The notes: a model not told the origin generated them from the letters alone. Positions 9,301 to 16,023 are shown, counted from the first letter of the stretch. The stretch: DNA of 21,751 nt from NIOZ-UU13 sp041862635 (GCA_041862635.1 JBGVTO010000098.1:1-21751); one strand, 5' to 3'. Numbers and translations: made by a program.

Positions 9301-10186
9301 CGTCGATAACCTCAATCTGGACTTCTGCTTTTTTGGTCTTTTTAGCTTTCGTTTGCTTCTTGCCGCTTTTAGCTTTGGGCTTCGCGTACGCAGCTTGTAC
9401 CAAAGAGACTTTATCGCTGATTTGCGCACCGGCTTTTACTATGATCTCACCGGACTCTTCATCCACAATCGGCTGAACGGCCCACATGGTGGGCGTCAAT
9501 TCATTGAGAGGCACCTTTTTCGTCGGATAAAACAACCGCAGAATCTGTTCTGTAGTACCGTATGCCTCGTCCATCGCCCGAAGCAAAATGGTTGCCGGTA
9601 TCTTGCTGGACTGGTCGATTCTGACGACTAAAATGTCTTTATTCGTAACCCCTATCTCTATCCAGCTTCCCCGCTCCGGGATGACTCTGCCGCCGTGCAG
9701 CACTCTGTCGCCTTCTTTACTCTCGATAAGAAAATCAACGCCCGGACTTCGGTGCAGTTGGCTTACAATGACTCGCACCGCACCATTGATAATGAACTCC
9801 CCCCCGCCTATCATAACCGGTATTTCGCCAAGATACATCGCCTGCTCGGCCAAATCCTCACCTTCCTTGGTCCGAAGTCTGCAACATATTTTCAACGGGT
9901 AGCCGTATGTCAGACGTAACTGTCGGCACTGAATAGGGCTATAATGCGGCTTTTCCAGCTCGTAGTAGAGATATTCCAGAACCATCTTCTTGTCGTAGCT
10001 TTCGATAGGAAACGTCTCGTGGAAAAGAGCTTCGAGTCCGATACACTTTCTTCTCGTTGGTACGGCGTCTTGTTGCAAAAACCGCTCGTAACTTCTTCTT
10101 TGTACTTCTACCAGGTCCGGAATCTCAACGGCATCTCGTACTCTTCCAAAATTTCGAACGCTTTGTCCACCACCAATTTCACGCAT
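6356..10186 (-). CDS. rpoB: DNA-directed RNA polymerase subunit beta
   Basis: This core polymerase subunit contributes to the active site and the rifampicin pocket. The 1276-residue protein has the family signatures HRSPGVDF, the Rif region (LSQVVDQTNALSQLTHERR, then LSALGPGGL), GFEVRDVH, CPIETPEGTNIGLI, the GDKMAGRHGNKGVI motif and GGQRFGEMEVWALE. I place the start at ATG 10186 (MREIGGGQS). The GGAG at 10195-10198 is 8 nt away, whereas a TTG two codons further upstream would leave only 2 nt of spacing. A Lys-rich insert (KPKAKSGKKQTKAKKTKK) lies near residues 269-286, in a region where bacterial beta subunits vary. At the position of E. coli Phe514 this protein has Val; Gln513, Asp516, His526, Arg529 and Ser531 equivalents are kept. 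Confidence 0.99.
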   Translation of the reverse strand: MREIGGGQSVRNFGRVRDAVEIPDLVEVQRRSYERFLQQDAVPTRRKCIGLEALFHETFPIESYDKKMVLEYLYYELEKPHYSPIQCRQLRLTYGYPLKICCRLRTKEGEDLAEQAMYLGEIPVMIGGGEFIINGAVRVIVSQLHRSPGVDFLIESKEGDRVLHGGRVIPERGSWIEIGVTNKDILVVRIDQSSKIPATILLRAMDEAYGTTEQILRLFYPTKKVPLNELTPTMWAVQPIVDEESGEIIVKAGAQISDKVSLVQAAYAKPKAKSGKKQTKAKKTKKAEVQIEVIDEVRDILILNTLGQDDIQSHEQALLKFYMRLRPGNPPNKEKAKTFFAEKFYDSNRYRLGKVGRFRLNRKFAQAVDENEMTLRPEDFLNTMKYIMALRNNEGQVDDIDHLGNRRLRTIDELAADEIRKGLLKLRRTVQERMSMKRDVEEPLRIADLVNSKSVSSSINYFFGRGELSQVVDQTNALSQLTHERRLSALGPGGLNRRRAGFEVRDVHISHYGRICPIETPEGTNIGLIASLAIFAAVDEYGFLLTPYRKVTRAKATDKIEYLRADEDMKMVIAAPNTFDPQTGRIQEGRVLAMKNGELAQVASEEVNYVDVSAKQIVGVSASLIPFLEHDDANRALMGSNMQRQAVPLLKTESPLVGTGMEQVVGQNSSMVVRAQRSGVVTEVDATKIVINHTEEYNLAKFVGLNERTCLNQKPIVKLGDRVKADQVIADGGGTANGVLALGKNILVGFVSFDGFNFEDAIIVSEKLCKDDSFTSIHIDEFTAEVRETRLGKEEFTRDIPNVSERALRNLDEYGVVCEGTRVCTGDILVGKVVPKSKTELTPEEKLLHAIFGRAGEDVKNDSLELPSGYEGVVIRTERFTRRGAGTEEQKKEQAAQIKEYQKEMRAKECVIFRQMVEAIHKKYEVNIIDPSTRQKVGASADDDVIYEQIENFNIKWVKPASQRDDVQKIVDRFWGKITDVQEEKKYRSESLKHGDELPSGVLQMVKVYVAIKRTLSIGDKMAGRHGNKGVIAKIMPEEDMPFLEDGTPLDILLNPLGVPSRMNVGQILETHLGWVARVLGFNAITPVFDGATEKDIHELTEEANELMSRRKAQLEGEKEVPPTDDFFINVPKNLKTQLYDGRTGLPFDQRGTIGYIYMMKLHHLVDDKIHARATGPYSLITQQPLGGKARTGGQRFGEMEVWALEGYGAAFTLQEMLTVKSDDVEGRTKIYESMVKGQNSLEAGTPLSFDVLCNEIRGLGLNIQLEKKRLGSTAL

Positions 10187-10200
10187 TGCCAATCTCCAGT

Positions 10201-10225
10201 AGGGACAACCCTATGCGGTTGCCCT
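10201..10225. repeat. AGGGACAACC/GGTTGCCCT hairpin in the rplL-rpoB spacer
   Basis: AGGGACAACC (10201-10210) and GGTTGCCCT (10217-10225) can pair over 9 bp with one bulged A and a 6-nt loop. It lies just upstream of the rpoB Shine-Dalgarno. It shares GGTTGCCCT with the spacer repeat at 611-660. There is no T-run, so it is unlikely to terminate transcription. A role in balancing rplL against rpoB expression is conceivable but unproven. Confidence 0.5.
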
Positions 10226-10282
10226 AACCCCATATCGTTCCCATAATTTCTGCATTCCAAAAGGTCAGGTACACCATCCTGC

Positions 10283-10789
10283 TTATGCTAATTCAACTAC
10301 GGCCCCGACAGCTTCAAGCTGCTTTCGGGCGGCTTCGGCATCATCTTTACTGAGGCCCTCTTTGACCGGCTTGGGAACGTTGTCAACAAGGTCTTTGGCT
10401 TCTTTCAATCCCAATCCCGTTAATGCCCTTACCTCCTTGATAACCTGAATCTTTTTCTCGCCGAATTCTTTGAGGATTACATCAAAGCTGGTTTTTTCTT
10501 CCTCCTCCTCAGCGGCGCCTTGTGCAGCTGGACCTGCCACCATAACAGCTCCGCCCGCAGCCGGCTCAATATCATACTCATCCTTGAGATAATCACCCAG
10601 CTCTTTGGCCTGCATCAACGTCAGACCCATTATATCGTCACCAAGCTTCTTAATCTTACTGTTCCACTTCTCTGTCTCTTTAGCTGCCTGTGTCTTCTTT
10701 GTCGCCTTGTTCTCTTTCGTTCCCTTGGCTTCTTTTGCTTTCTTAGCTTCTTTCGCTTCTTTAGCTTCCTTCACTTGTTCTTCTGCCAT
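10283..10789 (-). CDS. rplL: 50S ribosomal protein L7/L12 with N-terminal extension
   Basis: L7/L12 forms the flexible stalk that recruits translational GTPases. The conserved parts are the dimerisation domain (about residues 44-75, LGDDIMGLTLMQAKELGDYL), an Ala/Gly/Glu hinge (76-99) and the C-terminal factor-binding domain (100-168, with TGLGLKEAKDLVD and LSKDDAEAA). At 168 residues it is about 45 longer than usual. The excess is an N-terminal Lys/Glu/Ala-rich stretch with a repeated KEA triplet (residues 7-22). The long start is supported by AGGAG at 10799-10803, 9 nt upstream of the ATG, and no internal Met fits the conserved start. The gene follows rplJ after 117 bp. Confidence 0.97.
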   Translation of the reverse strand: MAEEQVKEAKEAKEAKKAKEAKGTKENKATKKTQAAKETEKWNSKIKKLGDDIMGLTLMQAKELGDYLKDEYDIEPAAGGAVMVAGPAAQGAAEEEEEKTSFDVILKEFGEKKIQVIKEVRALTGLGLKEAKDLVDNVPKPVKEGLSKDDAEAARKQLEAVGAVVELA

Positions 10790-10826
10790 CTCTATTAACT
10801 CCTGTTATATAGCGCCTCGTGGTAGC

Positions 10827-10844
10827 CGAAACTCCGCCGTTTCG
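10827..10844. repeat. Small hairpin in the rplJ-rplL spacer
   Basis: CGAAAC (10827-10832) and GTTTCG (10839-10844) form a perfect 6-bp stem with a 6-nt loop. No T-run follows. The same 117-bp spacer also contains an ATTTCGTATTTCGTTTC stretch of the ACGAAATACGAAAT type. The significance is unknown; an attenuation or processing site between rplJ and rplL would be in keeping with the need for more L12 than L10. Confidence 0.4.
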
Positions 10845-10906
10845 TTTAACCCCCTAACTAAAACCAGGGACAGCCACACAGGCAATCTCTTATTTCGTAT
10901 TTCGTT

Positions 10907-11440
10907 TCACGCTGCTTGTTTTTCGCCGCCCTCCGCAATAGTCTCTATACAACCTGCGATAATCCCCGCAGGAGCACCAATCGTTGAGGCCAATCCCCTA
11001 ACAGGGGACTGTATCAAGCCGGCTATTTTGCTGAGCAATTCTGCTCGTGTCGGCATCTTTGAAAGGCCCTCTGCTCCTTTAGCGTCTAAAGCTGAGCCGT
11101 CGAGAAAGGCTCCCTTAATCTCTATCACAGGCACCTTCTTGACCCATTCGGCTAATGCTTTTGCAACGTCAACGATACTGTCACCGCCATAAACGATAGC
11201 GCAAGGGCCGCTAAACAACGCCGCCGCCGGCTCCATCTGTTGGCCGCAAAGCGCTTTTCTAAACAGCGAGTTCTTGACAACCGATAAGCTGATGTCTTTT
11301 TCTTTAAAATCACCGCGCATCAGATTATTGTCAACACCGCCGACACCCTTAGTGTTGATGACCAAAAAATCTCTGATGTCCTCGTTGACGATTTTCTTTT
11401 CAAGTTCCGACTGTAGTAACTCTTTTACGTATTTGCTCAT
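10907..11440 (-). CDS. rplJ: 50S ribosomal protein L10 (uL10)
   Basis: L10 anchors the L7/L12 dimers to the 23S rRNA at the base of the stalk. The 177-residue product begins MSKYVKELLQ. It has the L10 pattern of an N-terminal helix, a VVKNSLFRKAL segment, GPCAIVYGGDS, and a C-terminal helix that holds L12 (MPTRAELLSKIAGLIQSP onward), followed by a short Gly/Glu end. The length is normal. The gene starts 30 bp after the rplA stop. That gap is too short for a long L10-binding leader of the E. coli type upstream of rplJ, so any autoregulation must use another site. An ACGAGATATG box lies just before the ATG. Confidence 0.96.
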   Translation of the reverse strand: MSKYVKELLQSELEKKIVNEDIRDFLVINTKGVGGVDNNLMRGDFKEKDISLSVVKNSLFRKALCGQQMEPAAALFSGPCAIVYGGDSIVDVAKALAEWVKKVPVIEIKGAFLDGSALDAKGAEGLSKMPTRAELLSKIAGLIQSPVRGLASTIGAPAGIIAGCIETIAEGGEKQAA

Positions 11441-11470
11441 TTTTCATATCTCGTATTGCGTATCGCGTTA

Positions 11471-12148
11471 TCAATAATCAATTGTTATACCGGGGCTCAT
11501 TGTCGCAGATATGCTCATTTTCTTGATATACGTCCCTTTTGCAGCCGCCGGTTTTATCTTCTTGATATGCGAGACAAACGCATCAATATTATCTACCAGT
11601 TTTTCTTTCTCAAAGCTTTGCTTACCGACTACTACGTGAACATTACCGCCGGCATCGTTTCTAAACTCGACTTTGCCCGCAGCAAATTCAGACACTGCGG
11701 TCACAACATTGCCGGTAACCGTTCCATTTTTGGGCGAAGGCATCTTCCCTTGTGGCCCCAGTATCCGCCCAAGCTTACCCACCTTGCCCATCACCTTCGG
11801 CGATGCGATAGCCACATCGAAATCCATCCAGCCGTCCGAGACTTTTTTAACAAGCTCATCGCACCCGGCCTCAACGGCACCAGCGCTTCGGGCTGCCTCA
11901 ACATCCGAATCCTCGCAGAAAGCAATGACTTTTTTCTGCTTACCTATCCCGTGAGGCAAAGATATTGAGCCCCTAACCAGCTGGTCGGCCTGTTTCGGGT
12001 CAACGCCTAAATGCAGCACACATTCTATGCTCTGGTCGAATTTCACCGACTTGAACGATTTGATTTTCTCGACCGCCGCAGTCAGGCTAAGGCTCTCTTT
12101 GCTCAACTGTTCCGATTCTTTCCTGTATCTTTTGCTTTTAACTCGCAT
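11471..12148 (-). CDS. rplA: 50S ribosomal protein L1 (uL1)
   Basis: L1 forms the mobile stalk that moves deacylated tRNA out of the E site. In many bacteria it also represses the rplK-rplA mRNA. The 225-residue product has the usual two-domain layout, with the family signature GRILGPQGKMPSPKNGTV at residues 127-144 and a C-terminal segment with YIKKMSISATMSPG. The gene starts 30 bp after the rplK stop. An ACGAGATGAAC box precedes the ATG, giving a weak GAGA-type Shine-Dalgarno. The close spacing with rplK and rplJ argues for one transcript. Confidence 0.98.
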   Translation of the reverse strand: MRVKSKRYRKESEQLSKESLSLTAAVEKIKSFKSVKFDQSIECVLHLGVDPKQADQLVRGSISLPHGIGKQKKVIAFCEDSDVEAARSAGAVEAGCDELVKKVSDGWMDFDVAIASPKVMGKVGKLGRILGPQGKMPSPKNGTVTGNVVTAVSEFAAGKVEFRNDAGGNVHVVVGKQSFEKEKLVDNIDAFVSHIKKIKPAAAKGTYIKKMSISATMSPGITIDY

Positions 12149-12178
12149 TGTTCATCTCGTTTTGTGTACAAGTTGTTA

Positions 12179-12604
12179 CTAATCAATCACCTCCACGCCC
12201 ATACTTCGCGCAGTACCTCTGATAATCTTCTCGGCCTGTTCTATGTCGTATGTGTTCAAATCCTTGAACTTGGTCTCAGCAATTTTTCGCAATTGCTCGG
12301 CACTGACTTTGCCGACCTTCTCTTTATTCGGAACGCCACTGCCCTTTGCGATTTCAGCCGCCTGTTTCAGCAGGACCGCCGCCGGTGGACTTTTGACCTC
12401 AAACGTAAAACTTTTGTCTCGAAAAACCGTTATCACAACAGGCACGATTGTTCCGTTCAGTCCTTTTGTTCGCTCATTGAACTGCGAAACGAATTGACCT
12501 ATGTTAACGCCATTCTGACCTAAAGCAGGCCCTATCGGCGGGGCCGGCGTCGCCTGGCCGCCCGGCGCCTGCAACTTAATCTTTACCACTACCTCTTTGG
12601 CCAT
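12179..12604 (-). CDS. rplK: 50S ribosomal protein L11 (uL11)
   Basis: L11 binds the GTPase-associated centre of 23S rRNA. The 141-residue product has the N-terminal motif PAPPIGPALGQ (residues 20-30), including Pro22 and Pro26, the positions involved in thiopeptide sensitivity in other species, so the thiostrepton site looks wild-type. The C-terminal rRNA-binding domain is present, including the PPAAVLLKQAA segment. The ATG at 12604 follows a doubled ACGAGA/GACGAGA box rather than a strong Shine-Dalgarno. The spacer to nusG (121 bp) contains a 19-bp tandem duplication. Confidence 0.98.
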   Translation of the reverse strand: MAKEVVVKIKLQAPGGQATPAPPIGPALGQNGVNIGQFVSQFNERTKGLNGTIVPVVITVFRDKSFTFEVKSPPAAVLLKQAAEIAKGSGVPNKEKVGKVSAEQLRKIAETKFKDLNTYDIEQAEKIIRGTARSMGVEVID

Positions 12605-12683
12605 AATCTCGTCTCTCGTATAGCAGTGAGCTAACTCGTGCCATAGGTAAGTTTGAAGTGTATAAAGTTGTGGATTATCTTTT

Positions 12684-12729
12684 CACTTTAGCTCAATTTA
12701 GGCACTTTAGCTCAATTTAGGCACTTTAC
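12684..12729. repeat. 19-bp tandem repeat at the 3' end of nusG
   Basis: The unit CACTTTAGCTCAATTTAGG occurs twice in perfect tandem (12684-12702 and 12703-12721). A third partial copy, CACTTTAC (12722-12729), overlaps the nusG stop codon at 12726-12728. The array therefore seems to be seeded by the end of the gene. No coding or terminator function is apparent. Confidence 0.9.
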
Positions 12730-13268
12730 AATTTCTCTATCTGCCAATACTCTATATCCAGCGGCGTACTTCGACCGAATATCGTAACAATTACCTTTAC
12801 AATCCCACGCTCAGAATCAATTGAATCGACAACGCCTTCGAAGTTCTCAAATGCACCTTCTCGAATCTTAATCATATCACCTTTTTTAAACTCGACCTTG
12901 ATGCTCGGTGCCTCATCAGGCTTTTCGGCCTCTAAAAGCATCTTCGCCACATCCGTATCCCGCATCGGCGTCGGAATGCCATCCGTACCGATAAAATCTC
13001 CGACACCTGCGGTCCCCTTGATCATGAACCAGGCCTTTTCCGGAACACGCTTATCCTCGGTTGACTCCATCTCCATAAAAACATACCCGGGATACAGCTT
13101 TCGCTTATGAACCGTCTGCTTGTTGCCGCGGATACGCTTAATCCGCTCAACTGGAACCTCTATCCTGCCAATAATATCTACCAAACCCTCTCTTTCAACC
13201 TTCTGCGAAAGGGCTTCCTTGACCTGCACTTCTTTATTGGCCGCAACTCGTAAAACGTACCACTGCAT
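12726..13268 (-). CDS. nusG: Transcription termination/antitermination protein NusG
   Basis: NusG binds the RNA polymerase clamp, promotes processivity, and links RNAP to Rho or to ribosomal protein S10. The N-terminal NGN domain begins MQWYVLRVAANKE and includes LYPGYVF (58-64). The C-terminal KOW domain spans about 127-155 (FKKGDMIKIREGAFENFEG). At 180 residues the length is typical. I chose ATG 13268 because AAGGTG lies 5-6 nt upstream and the NGN domain begins there. An 18-codon upstream extension to 13322 would overlap the end of secE and adds no family sequence. The gap to secE is 38 bp. Confidence 0.97.
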   Translation of the reverse strand: MQWYVLRVAANKEVQVKEALSQKVEREGLVDIIGRIEVPVERIKRIRGNKQTVHKRKLYPGYVFMEMESTEDKRVPEKAWFMIKGTAGVGDFIGTDGIPTPMRDTDVAKMLLEAEKPDEAPSIKVEFKKGDMIKIREGAFENFEGVVDSIDSERGIVKVIVTIFGRSTPLDIEYWQIEKL

Positions 13269-13306
13269 ATTAACACCTTGTTTCGTATCCCATTCGAGAT
13301 ACAATA

Positions 13307-13708
13307 CTACCCCAGGAGCCACGTAAAGAACGTTCTAAAGCCGATATCCGTGGTTCCAAGAAGTATTGCCATCATAATCACAACCACGATAACGATAAAC
13401 GTCGAAACTGCTATTTCCTGTTTGCTTGACCAGCTAACCTTCTTCATTTCGCCCTCAGCAGCAATCATAAAATCTGCAACGGAAGGTTTATTTATCAGCC
13501 AGGAAATCAAAAGAGCTAAAACAACAAACAAACCGGCAGGCACCATAGTTGCAACCCACAATACCGCCTTGCGGCTCAGTCCCCATTCGACAGCCTCTAA
13601 TTTACTGTAAAGCTGCCAACAGCCCAAACCGGCAATTATCGCTGCGGCAAAAGCACTACAGAGCCTTGTATATTTGCCCTGGCCACGCTTATAAATACCA
13701 AAAATCAT
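13307..13708 (-). CDS. secE: Preprotein translocase subunit SecE
   Basis: SecE clamps SecY in the inner-membrane translocon. The 133-residue product has three hydrophobic helices (about 16-34, 48-72 and 100-118). The conserved amphipathic segment FMIAAEGEMKKVSWSSKQE (80-98) lies just before the last helix, which is the SecE hallmark. The three-helix form resembles that of E. coli rather than the short one-helix form of many bacteria. The start ATG at 13708 is backed by GAGGTTAATT, whereas the upstream candidate at 13735 has no evident Shine-Dalgarno. The gene precedes nusG in the common secE-nusG-rplK order and follows tRNA-Trp. Confidence 0.95.
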   Translation of the reverse strand: MIFGIYKRGQGKYTRLCSAFAAAIIAGLGCWQLYSKLEAVEWGLSRKAVLWVATMVPAGLFVVLALLISWLINKPSVADFMIAAEGEMKKVSWSSKQEIAVSTFIVIVVVIMMAILLGTTDIGFRTFFTWLLG

Positions 13709-13782
13709 AATTAACCTCGTATCCGCCAAACACAAGCAAGTTTACTACTCTCTTATCTCGCTCAACGTCTCACAATTCAAAA

Positions 13783-13855
13783 CAGGCCAGAAGGGAATCG
13801 AACCCCCAACCTTCGGTTTTGGAGACCGACGCTCTGCCAATTGAGCTACTGGCCT
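13783..13855 (-). tRNA. tRNA-Trp (anticodon CCA)
   Basis: The minus strand folds as a complete cloverleaf. The acceptor stem is AGGCCAG/CTGGCCT, the D-stem GCTC/GAGC, the anticodon loop CTCCAAA with anticodon CCA, and the T-loop TTCGATT. The discriminator base is G. CCA is not encoded. The T-stem includes two G-U pairs. A tRNA-Trp between tuf and secE is a familiar arrangement in this cluster. Confidence 0.95.
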
Positions 13856-13942
13856 GTTCAATTGACTTTCGATTATTGATTATTTCTCATTGATTATTTG
13901 CTATTGTCTGAAACGCCGAAATACGTATCTTTAAATAACCAA

Positions 13943-14113
13943 TTACTTGCGCCGTATCTTATGAACAGTATGCTCACGTTCCCTCTTACAAAATTTCTTT
14001 AGATTCAATTTCGGCGTACCTTCTGCTACACTAACACTGGTTCGATAGTTTCTATCCTTACACTTGCTGCACTCAAGCCAGACATACTCTCTTTTGCTCT
14101 TCTTTTTAGCCAT
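13943..14113 (-). CDS. rpmG: 50S ribosomal protein L33 (bL33), atypical zinc site
   Basis: L33 is a small large-subunit protein near the E site. The 56-residue product MAKKKSKREY... has the family pattern ending HTVHKIRRK. The first CxxC is present (Cys15, Cys18). The second is degenerate: Cys42 is kept, but the partner position holds Glu45 (FCKRERE). It is thus neither a full four-cysteine zinc form nor a cysteine-free form. I place the start at ATG 14113 because the family begins there. Longer starts up to 14152 add unrelated residues, although the Shine-Dalgarno for 14113 (GGATG) is weak. It lies between tuf and tRNA-Trp. Confidence 0.94.
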   Translation of the reverse strand: MAKKKSKREYVWLECSKCKDRNYRTSVSVAEGTPKLNLKKFCKREREHTVHKIRRK

Positions 14114-14153
14114 AAGGTTCATCCACAACAGACAGGCACACTTAATCAACAAA

Positions 14154-14219
14154 CATCTGATTGTTCCGCAGATGCCCGCCTGGATATACTTTGCCGGCCT
14201 GAACGCCCTGGTTTCAGGC
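14154..14219 (-). other. Two consecutive hairpins after tuf
   Basis: On the minus strand, after the tuf stop, GCCTGAA/TTCAGGC (plus 14197-14203 with 14213-14219, 9-nt loop) is followed by CATCTG/CAGATG (14154-14159 with 14169-14174). The second hairpin is followed by TTTGTTG, a poor T-tract. Together they could be a leaky terminator or RNA-processing site that lowers expression of rpmG and downstream genes relative to tuf. This is inferred from structure only. Confidence 0.4.
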
Positions 14220-14254
14220 GCTCGAAGTTCCCTTCAGAAGTTAATCAGAGATGC

Positions 14255-15469
14255 TCAGGCAAGAATCTTAGTTACCACACCGGCACCGACAGTCCGACCG
14301 CCTTCACGAATAGCAAAACGAAGGCCATCCTCCATAGCGATTGGCGAAATAATCTCAACCTCCATCGCTATATTGTCACCCGGCATACACATCTCTGCAC
14401 TCTTGCCTTCCCTGCTCATTAACGCATGAACAGAACCGGTAACATCCGTCGTCCTGAAATAAAATTGCGGCTTATAGCCTGCGAAGAACGGAGTATGACG
14501 ACCTCCTTCTTCCTTGGTTAGAACATAAACCTCTGCTTGAAACTTGGTATGCGGAGTTATACTACCCGGTGCCGCAACAACCTGTCCCCGCTCTAAATCC
14601 TTCTTTTCAACGCCCCGCAAAAGCACGCCGATGTTATCGCCGGCCTGACCTTCATTGAGCGTCTTATTGAACATTTCAACCCCGGTAACAACCGTCTTGC
14701 GAGTCTCCTTGGCAAGACCGACGATTTCAATCTCCTCGCCGGTGTGGACTTTACCACGCTCAACCCTGCCCGTGCCCACCGTTCCACGGCCTTTGATGCT
14801 GAAAACGTCCTCTACCGGCATAAGGAACGGCTTGTCAACTTCACGCTCGGGAAGCGGAAAATAATCGTCAACAGCCTCCATCAGCTCATCGATGCACTTG
14901 CAGGCCTCGTCATCCTTACCTTCACTTTCCATTGCCGCTAAAGCTGAACCTTTAATAATAGGAATATCATCCCCGGGGAATTCGTATTTGTTCAGCAGGT
15001 CTCGAATTTCCAGCTCAACCAGCTCGAGCAGTTCGGGGTCGTCAACCTGGTCAACCTTGTTCAGGAAAACCACAATTTTGGGCACATTAACCTGGCGGGC
15101 TAACAGAATATGCTCGCGAGTCTGGGGCATCGGACCATCGCCGGCCGCCACTACCAGAATAGCTCCGTCCATCTGGGCCGCTCCGGTTATCATGTTCTTG
15201 ATATAGTCGGCGTGTCCCGGACAATCCACGTGAGCATAATGACGTTTTGGTGTCTCATACTCAACATGCGCAGTATTGATTGTAACGCCGCGCTCCTTTT
15301 CTTCCGGGGCATTGTCGATGTCATCAAATCTCTTGATATTACCGCCACCGGCATTGTGTGCCAGCCGCATTGTGATTGCAGCCGTCAACGTCGTCTTGCC
15401 GTGGTCAATATGGCCGATAGTGCCAATATTGATATGTGGTTTCGTCCGTTCAAATACCGCCTTAGCCAT
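14255..15469 (-). CDS. tuf: Elongation factor Tu
   Basis: EF-Tu carries aminoacyl-tRNA to the ribosomal A site in a GTP-dependent way. The 404-residue protein has all three domains. GTPase motifs are GHIDHGKT (19-26, Ile21 where Val is usual), RGVTI (60-64), DCPGH (82-86) and NKVD (137-140). Domain 2/3 signatures include GRGTVGTGRVERG and the C-terminal REGGRTVGAGVVTKI. The start is ATG 15469 (MAKAVFERTKPH) with GGAGG at 15481-15485, 11 nt upstream. An upstream in-frame TTG at 15487 would lie on top of that Shine-Dalgarno. It is first among the protein genes of the cluster, 213 bp after tRNA-Thr. Confidence 0.98.
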   Translation of the reverse strand: MAKAVFERTKPHINIGTIGHIDHGKTTLTAAITMRLAHNAGGGNIKRFDDIDNAPEEKERGVTINTAHVEYETPKRHYAHVDCPGHADYIKNMITGAAQMDGAILVVAAGDGPMPQTREHILLARQVNVPKIVVFLNKVDQVDDPELLELVELEIRDLLNKYEFPGDDIPIIKGSALAAMESEGKDDEACKCIDELMEAVDDYFPLPEREVDKPFLMPVEDVFSIKGRGTVGTGRVERGKVHTGEEIEIVGLAKETRKTVVTGVEMFNKTLNEGQAGDNIGVLLRGVEKKDLERGQVVAAPGSITPHTKFQAEVYVLTKEEGGRHTPFFAGYKPQFYFRTTDVTGSVHALMSREGKSAEMCMPGDNIAMEVEIISPIAMEDGLRFAIREGGRTVGAGVVTKILA

Positions 15470-15682
15470 CTTAGTATAAACCTCCAATGTACAGGGTTAG
15501 TATTTACTTGTCCCTATCCGATTTCCTAAAAAAACTATTTTCACACTTTTTATAATCAATTCATAGCCGCAGTTCCTGCTTATCCCACAACAAAACAGCC
15601 TTAACTTACCCTGCAGCAGAGCTGCGAGGCTAACACCGTTTTGACGCTGGACAAGCTGCCCCGGCTTGACCCGCTTGCATTT

Positions 15683-15754
<72 letters not shown>

Positions 15755-15941
15755 AATATTCGACTCACCATCCGCACTTTGCTCTACGAACTCGTCCTCT
15801 GTAACGAAATTACTTCACTCTCGTAGCAGCTACACTACGCAGAAGCTGCCGCAGTGAATCGAATAAGAAATCACGATTTTGACCGGCCAAAAGCCGAAAA
15901 ATAGAAACAATATCCCTTCATTCCTGCTAAATCTATATACA

Positions 15942-15971
15942 CTGATAGCGCAGGAACCCATAACTTTTCAA
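15942..15971 (-). promoter_or_regulatory. Candidate sigma70-type promoter P2 for tRNA-Thr/tuf operon
   Basis: On the minus strand, TTGAAA (plus 15966-15971) and TATCAG (15942-15947) are separated by 18 bp. Transcription would start near 15935, leaving about 180 nt of leader before tRNA-Thr. It lies downstream of the stronger-looking P1 candidate. Prediction from sequence only. Confidence 0.4.
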
Positions 15972-15994
15972 CAGCTTTTTTATGTAAATTAAGT

Positions 15995-16023
15995 AGTTTA
16001 TCGAAATAATTCTAAGAGTGCAA
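15995..16023 (-). promoter_or_regulatory. Candidate sigma70-type promoter P1 with AT-rich upstream tract
   Basis: On the minus strand, TTGCAC (plus 16018-16023) and TAAACT (15995-16000) are separated by exactly 17 bp. Just upstream, 16024-16085 is strongly AT-rich with A- and T-runs and a near-palindrome ATGAAAAATTTTCAT, resembling an UP element as expected for a highly expressed tRNA/tuf operon. The 15755-16138 interval holds no gene that I can find. Confidence 0.5.

Noticed and set aside
10201..10225. Hairpin considered as terminator between rplL and rpoB
   Set aside because: It has a bulged stem and no T-run on the transcribed strand.
11441..11470. L10 leader regulatory RNA before rplJ
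   Set aside because: The rplA-rplJ gap is only 30 bp, too short for the known leader; nothing similar is obvious.
13269..13322. N-terminal extension of nusG
   Set aside because: It would overlap the end of secE and adds no family residues; the ATG at 13268 has a good AAGGTG site.
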